Shown: piece by piece, positions 58,134-64,000 of the stretch
How the letters are laid out: each line of letters begins with the position of its first letter
Numbering within the stretch: the first letter of the stretch is position 1
Source of the DNA: Ligustrum vulgare
Lineage: Eukaryota; Streptophyta; Magnoliopsida; Lamiales; Oleaceae
Assembly (NCBI GenBank): GCA_963555705.1
Contig: OY743172.1
Location: forward strand, 27,961,446-28,025,445
DNA length: 64,000 bases
Direction of reading: 5' to 3'
Notes under the pieces: model-generated
Database searches by the model: none
What the model was told of the DNA's origin: nothing
Seen by the model: the letters and a program-made list of their open reading frames with translations, nothing else
Made by a program: the position numbers and the translations under genes

Positions 58134-61100
58134 TTAGGCACCAATGTTCTCAATGTCAGCACTTTTGTCCATTCTTTTGACAATGCCAGCTATTACCTAA
58201 TACATGATCCAAATGTGTCCAGTGTTAGAAATACATGGTATAAAGACAACAGTCCAAAGATTTTAAGGATGATAATTGCTTGCCTACCTTTCCAGGTCCC
58301 AGTTCATAGCACTTTTCGACTCCTTTGTTTAACAGAGTCTTCACCGTCGTCTCCCATTGAACAGGAGATGTCACCTATGATTTCAGATCAATAGAAACAA
58401 TTAAGGGTCTGTTCAGCGGTCCACTTGGATAATAAATTTTGTTTATTTGAGTTTTCTAGGTAAGATGTGGTTAAAAATTGGAGAGAAAATTTGTATGGTT
58501 AATAAGTGATTTGAAAAATTGTGTAAATTATAAATTGGTTTATAATCGGTAATGATTGCATTACCGAACACAAGGTAAAATGTAATCCAGATTATGTTCG
58601 GTAGAACACAACACTGTCTGTAGCTCACCTGGCGAGCCAGTATATTCTTTATAGTGTCTGGATCTGCATGTGGTTGGGCGTCGACATTGGATATAACTGG
58701 TATTCTAGGAGTCCTCAATTCTGTCGATGCCAATGCAGCTTCCAATCTTGAGACAGCTGGGTCCATAAAACTAGTGTGAAAGGCACCAGCTACAGCTAAA
58801 CGAACCTGAGTTGAAGATGAGATAATCAGATGTCAGTAGTATATATTCCGCAAAAAACAATTGATGTAAGGGGAAAAAGTACCGTCATTCGGGCTTTGAA
58901 TGACTTTGCCTTTGCTTCCACAGCTTCAATTCCTTTCAAGCCTCCAGAGACTGCATAATTTCCCTACCAGATAGTGATACACTCCCCTCATCAAGCCAAA
59001 CAAAGGAAAAAAAAATCTACCTAAGTTACTTATTACAACCAAATAATTTATTTTCCAGTACGATACAAAATAATAAACTTACAGGACATAAGAAATTAGC
59101 AATTTGAACTTTGTTTGCTTCATCCACTTCTTGATTGGCTGCATCACACAGCTGTTGCACCTTTTCAGCGTCCAGTCCAATGATACTAACCATGGCACTT
59201 TTAGCAGCATCAGCAGCATCCTGATGATAACAAAAATATTTAATTCAAAGTGTCATGTGATACAGACGTGAATGAACAAATGGAATAGCTAATAATAGGT
59301 AGTATTACCTGCATAGCTTCACCCCTTAACTTGACCAACTTGAGCCCATCCTCAAAGCTAAATTATCAAAATCAAATCCAAAAGGGAAAAATTAATTTAG
59401 CTAGTCAAGTTTTGAGTTAAGGGAAAACGAAGCCTATTCCAATATTGATCACTGGTTTCTGTTACTGTTTTAAATTTTCTTGAGGGAATTTGGGGAAGGA
59501 TGGGGATTTGCAAGTATCGACACACTAGAATGAATTATACAAGGCAATTAATACATACCCACAAATAACAACGATATCAATAATGCGAGTTTTTTGATGC
59601 AAATGGAGAGAGACTTCTGAATAAGGCAGCTAACCTGAAAGCTCCAGCAAATGCAAGAGCAGTGTATTCTCCTAAGCTTAGACCACACGTGACATCCACA
59701 GAATCAATTATTGCCTGACCACCATCACGAGCTCTAAGAACTTCAACTGCAGCTAAACTTGTGACGTAGATAGCAGGCTGTAAAAATGGATCCAGAAAGA
59801 AGATCATTGTTTAATTATATTTTGTTAAGCAATCATTTTGCAATTCCATTTTTGCATCTAATCAACACTGTATTTCACATTTCAAACATAGTCAAGCATG
59901 GTATTCTCAATCATTTCAAAAGTCACATAATTAAAATTAGTAGTTAACTGAGCTATGCAGTTGGGCAACTGTGAAAGGAGATTTGTCAGGTTCTGATAAT
60001 CCATTTTCTTCGGGAAATGAAACTAATCATGAAGCCTCCACCTCGTTGAACCAATATGAGGAGAATAGAGAAGTTAGACCTGCTACTGTAGTTTCTAACC
60101 CACTGAAAGATTGGGGATGGAAAGGTTATTCCAAATCAGACTGAAAATGAACTAAACAACCTGGGATTCGAACGTAGCGCATTTAATCGAAAAAGACGAT
60201 CCACCTTCAAATATGTTTAGGGAAGGATCAGCGGTCTCTCCGGTCAAAGCAGTTATATCTTAAATGCAGTGGCGCAATGCACGTGGTTTTTAATATGGTG
60301 ATTTTAAAGATGTATATCATCTCCCCCTAGTGGTTTTGGACCTAGATTACTTACTTCGATGAGGACAGCAATAACAGTCATTAGTATCATGATTTATGAA
60401 GATAATCGAAATGAGCCTTGGATCATTAAACTTCTATTTACCTCTCTAGTGAGTTGCAATACATTATATTCTTGTGACATGGTTTTGGTCAAAATCAAAA
60501 CTAAACAAATTTTAAAAAATTATAATAATAAATGTTAAGAAAGTAAATCAATCATCAAGTATTTTAGGAAAAGAATAATTTTTGGTTTATTGTATTTCCA
60601 TACTTGTACAAAGTTTCCATACATGTAATCTTCTCTTTTCTATATAATGAAAGTAATAGAGAGGAGGAACCAAACCTTCTCCAGTTTGTTCATACAAAAT
60701 CATCTTACATGGTATCAGAGTATTCGATCCCTTCTGTTCGGCCCTTTAGTTCGAAGAAAATAAATTTTGTGTGAAGTAGATTCTGTCAACGACACTTGTA
60801 GTTGTACCGCCGACTGTAGGTGACAGGTCGACGAATTCTCAATGTGTGTGAAGAGGGTTCTGCCTTGGTCAATAAAGGCAGCGCACGGGTCGACGGTCGG
60901 AATTGTTGATTGGAGCCGAGCACAGTGCGAGCGACAGGTTGGCATCTGATTTCGGAATCGTTGATTGGAGCCGAGCTAACGGTGCGTGTTTGTCGTGTAG
61001 AAGGTAAACCAGTGTTGGGCTTCATTATTATTCGGGTGTTGGGCTTATTATTGTTGGTGTTGCTGATATTTTTTTAATATATATTTGGGCTTCCTTAATT

Positions 61101-63963
61101 AAATTTTACTACTGGGCTAATTATTCTCTTTTAACCGACCCAAATATCACGTGACAATTTGTGTGAATATTATCATGTCATTCAAGACAGAGATGTTTAA
61201 TCTTACTGGACCCATGACACCTGAAAAATTGAATAAAAGAAATTATACTTATTGCGCTAGATGCGTCGAGGTCTTTTTGCGAGGAAAGGGTTTATTTAGT
61301 TATTTGATTTCGGATAAAACATCTACCACGTCTCCAGAAAGTGACCCTGTAAAGTTTGATTCTACTCCCAATGATCATTGGGATCAAGAGGATAACGCCA
61401 TCATTAGACTGATGATTAGTAGTATTGAGCCACATATTGGGTCTTCATCTCTATATATGTCTAAGGGTAAACAAATTTGGGAGCATCTCAAACATATACA
61501 TTCCGGAACTGGAAATGTTACTCGAATCTATGAAACGTGTAAACAATATTTTGGACTTGAGAAGGGCTCCTCGAGTCTCGTTGAATATTATAATAAGCTT
61601 TTGGTAGTGTGTCAGGAGAGGAATGTACACCAACCACTCTCCCTTGATTTGAAGGTTATGGAAAAACAGCGGGAAGACATCGATGTTGTTAAATTTCTTA
61701 TTGGTCTTCCATCTGAGTTTGAAGCAGTCCGAACACATATATTGGGTGGAAAAGAGCTTCCTAGTCTCACAGTGGTCGAAGTGGACGTGGTTTTAGCTCT
61801 TGAGGTGGGCGAGTCACTAAAGGCAATGGTCGTTCAGCAAATAGTGATTCTCGAAAATGTACTCACTGTGGTCGTATAGGTCACTCCATTGAATATTGCT
61901 GGGACTTACATGGAAAACCGCGGTTTTAAACCGCACCAAACCGCAAAACATGGTTTGATTTGGTTTGGTTTAGTTTAGGAAATGAAATGTTTTGGTTTTG
62001 TTCGAAAAATTTTCAAACCGTTTTAAGGTTTGGTTTGAAATTCCATTACAAACCGCCCAAACCAAATCGTGTTCACCCCTACTCCAAACCGACCGACTTT
62101 TTTTTTTTTTTTTTTTTTTAATATCAAGTTGGTATTTACCTTCAGTTTTACTAATAGTATAACTGGGCATTGATATTAATATCTGGAAATCCATTTCTGA
62201 AGAAAAATCTAAGTGCATTCAAATGCTTATTTAATTGTACAATGAAACCAAATAGGCAATTTTATCAATAACTAATGCTTATTTAATTGTACAATGAAAC
62301 CAAATAGGCAATTTTATCAATAACTAATGCTTATTTAATTGTACAATGAAACCAAATAGGCAATTTTATCAATAACTAATGCAATCCGTTCACATTAGAA
62401 TTCCTCAGTTTTCATTTCTCCATAGAGAAAACTTAACAAGTTGCCTAACATACATGTTTAAATCCACTATAACCAGGGGGGAAAAATGAGTAGAGTCAAG
62501 AAAAAAATATATAATGCAAAACTTAAGAAATTACAAGTGACAATACTGCTGGCTCCTAATCTAGCAGCCAATAGCAGTCACAAACACAAGCTTCTAGCTT
62601 CTAAACACGAAATTGAGCATGCTGCCAGTCATTTGATTTCATTACAGCATGAGACTATTGAATTTTCTTAATTTCTTCACTGAAATTCTTTTTCCTTTAC
62701 TTGAGTTTCTTCATTAATACAATTCTGCAATCTGATTTTCCTTCAGGAGAGAGAGATGCTAATACAGTACAACATACTCAAGGAAATTATTAAAATTGTA
62801 ACCGTTATACCGTACCTGGCTTAAAACCGTGGAATCAAGCTTTTCTTTTGGCCCATTGATGCAAACTTCCAAAAGGTCAAACCTTGATACAAATTAATTT
62901 AATTACTGATTGGGCAACTTATATAAAGAGAAGGACACATGAGAATATGACAGACATAATGCAAGACCATCAAAATCAAGTTTCATAATTAAATCTACCC
63001 CAAAATATCATTTGCTCTCTTGTATAACTCAGCTGCAGCAGTCACTTTTTGAGCCTCCACACCCATTCCAACACCTTGTGCACCCTGCAAGATGAAGAAG
63101 ACAGATGATATTAACTTCTGTGGTATGAGTTTGACAGCCAAACTCTGAAGTCGAGCCCATCTTGGTTCTGGCTCTTGTACACGGGTTGAATTCAAAAGGT
63201 TGAATTCATCATATCAGGGTTACTGTTTTCTAGTCGGTGATAGAATAAGTGCCCTGCGTCCCATAAATGATTCGAACTTCAAAAATTATCAAGAAGTTAT
63301 TCAGTCTTTCACCTTTTTCTTATGGAATTCCAACTTCAATTCTTTAGAAAACAGACAATTACAAGTCACTTTAGTAATAAATCACCAATAATATCTTCAA
63401 TTAAATAAAGTTCGTTCACAAATTTACTAAAACTACAACTAATGTTGGATTCGTTCACAAATTTACTAAACTACCACTAATGTACGATAGCTCATAGAAG
63501 ATGAGTAACAACATTTTAAAACTTGTATATACACTAATACATATAGCAAAGTAAATATAAGACAGACGAAAGAATCTTGTCCGATCTCTCCCTCTTCCCC
63601 CACCCTAAAAAAAAAAAAAAAAAAAAAAAACCCGCCCACCCTAAACTTTCTGTGTGAAACATTGAGCTGCAATCCTTTAAAATGTACACTGACGTTACGC
63701 AAAAATGACAGATAAGAAAAAAAAATGAAAAAAATGACCTGGCCAGGAAAGAGGAAAGCACGGGAAGGCGTATAATCTTTGAAGAGCGCATCGTCGACGA
63801 CAGTGCTTTGGGATCCAACAGCAACGCTCGTGAAAACCCTACCTCCTCTATCCAAGTTCTTGAGGGAAATTCTTGAAATTTCATTCCTGAAACCCAAACC
63901 ACTAGTTGAAATTGAGCTCCTCCTGAGGGAAATAGAAGGAAGCACGAGAGATGAAGAAGCCAT
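58134..63963 (-). CDS. MCAT: Plastid malonyl-CoA:ACP transacylase, ten exons, intact
   Basis: MCAT moves malonyl from CoA to acyl carrier protein, supplying every elongation step of plastid fatty-acid synthesis. Exons (minus): 63739-63963, 62999-63084, 62816-62882, 59635-59777, 59309-59357, 59083-59220, 58883-58963, 58629-58805, 58288-58374, 58134-58196. All have GT-AG borders and all phases close, giving 1,116 nt and 371 residues, close to the size of plant homologues. The Ser-rich N-terminus (MASSSLVLPSISLRRSSIST) fits a chloroplast transit peptide. Motifs: AFLFPGQ|GAQGVGMG, the nucleophile Ser in CGLSLGEYTALAFAGAF, the ARMT Arg, catalytic His in VAGAFHTSFMDPA, and PVQWETTVKTLL near the end. 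Intron 3 is about 3 kb and contains a copia fragment, a hAT end and a 52-bp triplication; other introns are short, one (58375-58628) with a MITE-like insert. Confidence 0.96.
60533..60709 (+). repeat. Probable 5' LTR of a truncated copia element
   Basis: Runs from TGTTAAGAAAGTAAATC to CATCTTACA, with a TATA-like TCTATATAATG near 60638, and is followed at once by TGGTATCAGAG. The left limit is inferred from the TG start; no second LTR is seen to confirm it. Confidence 0.6.
60710..60720 (+). other. Copia primer-binding site (initiator-tRNA type)
   Basis: TGGTATCAGAG matches the complement of the 3' end of initiator methionine tRNA, the usual primer of plant copia elements. Lies inside MCAT intron 3, opposite to MCAT. 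Confidence 0.85.
61175..61899 (+). pseudogene. Copia gag, 3'-truncated, inside MCAT intron 3
   Basis: From ATG 61175: MSFKTEMFNLTGPMTPEKLN, the UBN2-type gag body (IRLMISSIEPHIG, KQIWEHLKHI, TRIYETCKQYF, VEYYNKLLVVCQERN, FLIGLPSEFEAVRTHIL). A frameshift near 61760-61790 separates it from the nucleocapsid part, where CTHCGRIGHSIEYC (61858-61899) is a CCHC knuckle. The element then stops abruptly at about 61914 against a hAT end. No protease, integrase or RT follows, so about 4 kb of copia is missing. Confidence 0.85.
61915..62084. mobile_element. Right-end fragment of a hAT element
   Basis: AACCGCGGTTTTAAACCGCA through AAACCGCCCAAACC to GTTCACCCCTA matches the last 170 bp of the hAT at 25696-26758 (from about 26588). 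The left part is absent. It adjoins the truncated copia gag on one side and a poly-T tract (62100-62121) on the other. Confidence 0.8.
62223..62378. repeat. Three exact tandem copies of a 52-bp unit
   Basis: ATGCTTATTTAATTGTACAA starts at 62223, 62275 and 62327. The three units appear identical. Located in MCAT intron 3. Confidence 0.95.
62450..62815. other. Rest of MCAT intron 3 near exon 3
   Basis: Unremarkable AT-rich intron. Short open frames have no recognisable content. Confidence 0.5.
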
Positions 63964-64000
63964 AGTCGATAAAAAGGGTGAAAAGGAAGATGCTATCGAT

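Noticed and set aside
58443..58628. Extension of the MCAT frame beyond exon 8
   Set aside because: A GTGAGC donor at 58628 and an in-phase exon 9 make this intron; the extension is AT-rich MITE-like DNA.
60715..61025. Minus-strand frames opposite the copia leader
   Set aside because: No similarity; they overlap the primer site and untranslated leader of the copia element.

Overview
This is nuclear DNA from a flowering plant, most likely a eudicot. It is AT-rich, its genes are split by many GT-AG introns, and most of it is plant transposable elements. Only one host gene is complete: a plastid malonyl-CoA:ACP transacylase gene (FabD/MCAT) on the minus strand at 58134-63963. I rebuilt it as ten in-phase exons encoding 371 residues. 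Other host material is partial: an X8/CBM43 callose-binding exon at the left edge, one terminal exon of a clade-A protein phosphatase 2C (24993-25321), an unrecognised coding-like piece at 2229-2622, and an isolated last exon at 57030-57119.

Layout. (1) 1-2627: X8 exon, then AT-rich spacer. (2) 2628-15252: a complete but mutated Ty3/gypsy retrotransposon of the Tat type, with LTRs of about 670 bp, a CCACC target duplication, gag-pol with two RNase H domains, and a spliced antisense gene. (3) 15258-24990: spacer and Helitron-derived repeats on both strands. (4) 24993-36118: PP2C exon, a non-autonomous hAT with 8-bp target duplications, then a MULE-like locus. That locus pairs a broken mudrA transposase with a convergent DUF1985/ULP1-protease gene; between them lie arrays of a short CGGCA/TGCCG palindrome. 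Beside the protease gene are captured pieces of clathrin heavy chain and of a SYP5-type syntaxin. (5) 36160-37717: a long palindrome with arms of about 750 bp. (6) 38310-44649: a young LTR element with apparently identical 209-bp LTRs and AAAAT target duplications. It has no pol but carries two intronless genes in antisense: a LOG-like cytokinin-activating enzyme with one stop, and an intact 190-aa unknown. (7) 45061-57000: a head-to-tail series of Helitrons and fragments, several ending in a hairpin plus CTAG. One holds an internally deleted Rep/helicase gene split by a hAT. (8) 57030-64000: the isolated exon, a Harbinger-like MITE, then MCAT, whose third intron holds a truncated copia element and a hAT end.

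Working logic. The only visible host pathway is plastid fatty-acid synthesis (MCAT). Everything else is layered transposon history: elements inside elements, tandem end-to-end Helitrons, and gene capture by at least two mechanisms. Retro-capture of cDNA is inferred for the LOG-like gene; genomic-fragment capture is inferred for clathrin and syntaxin. Exon limits were read by eye from splice sites and reading phase; percentages and ages are not calculated.
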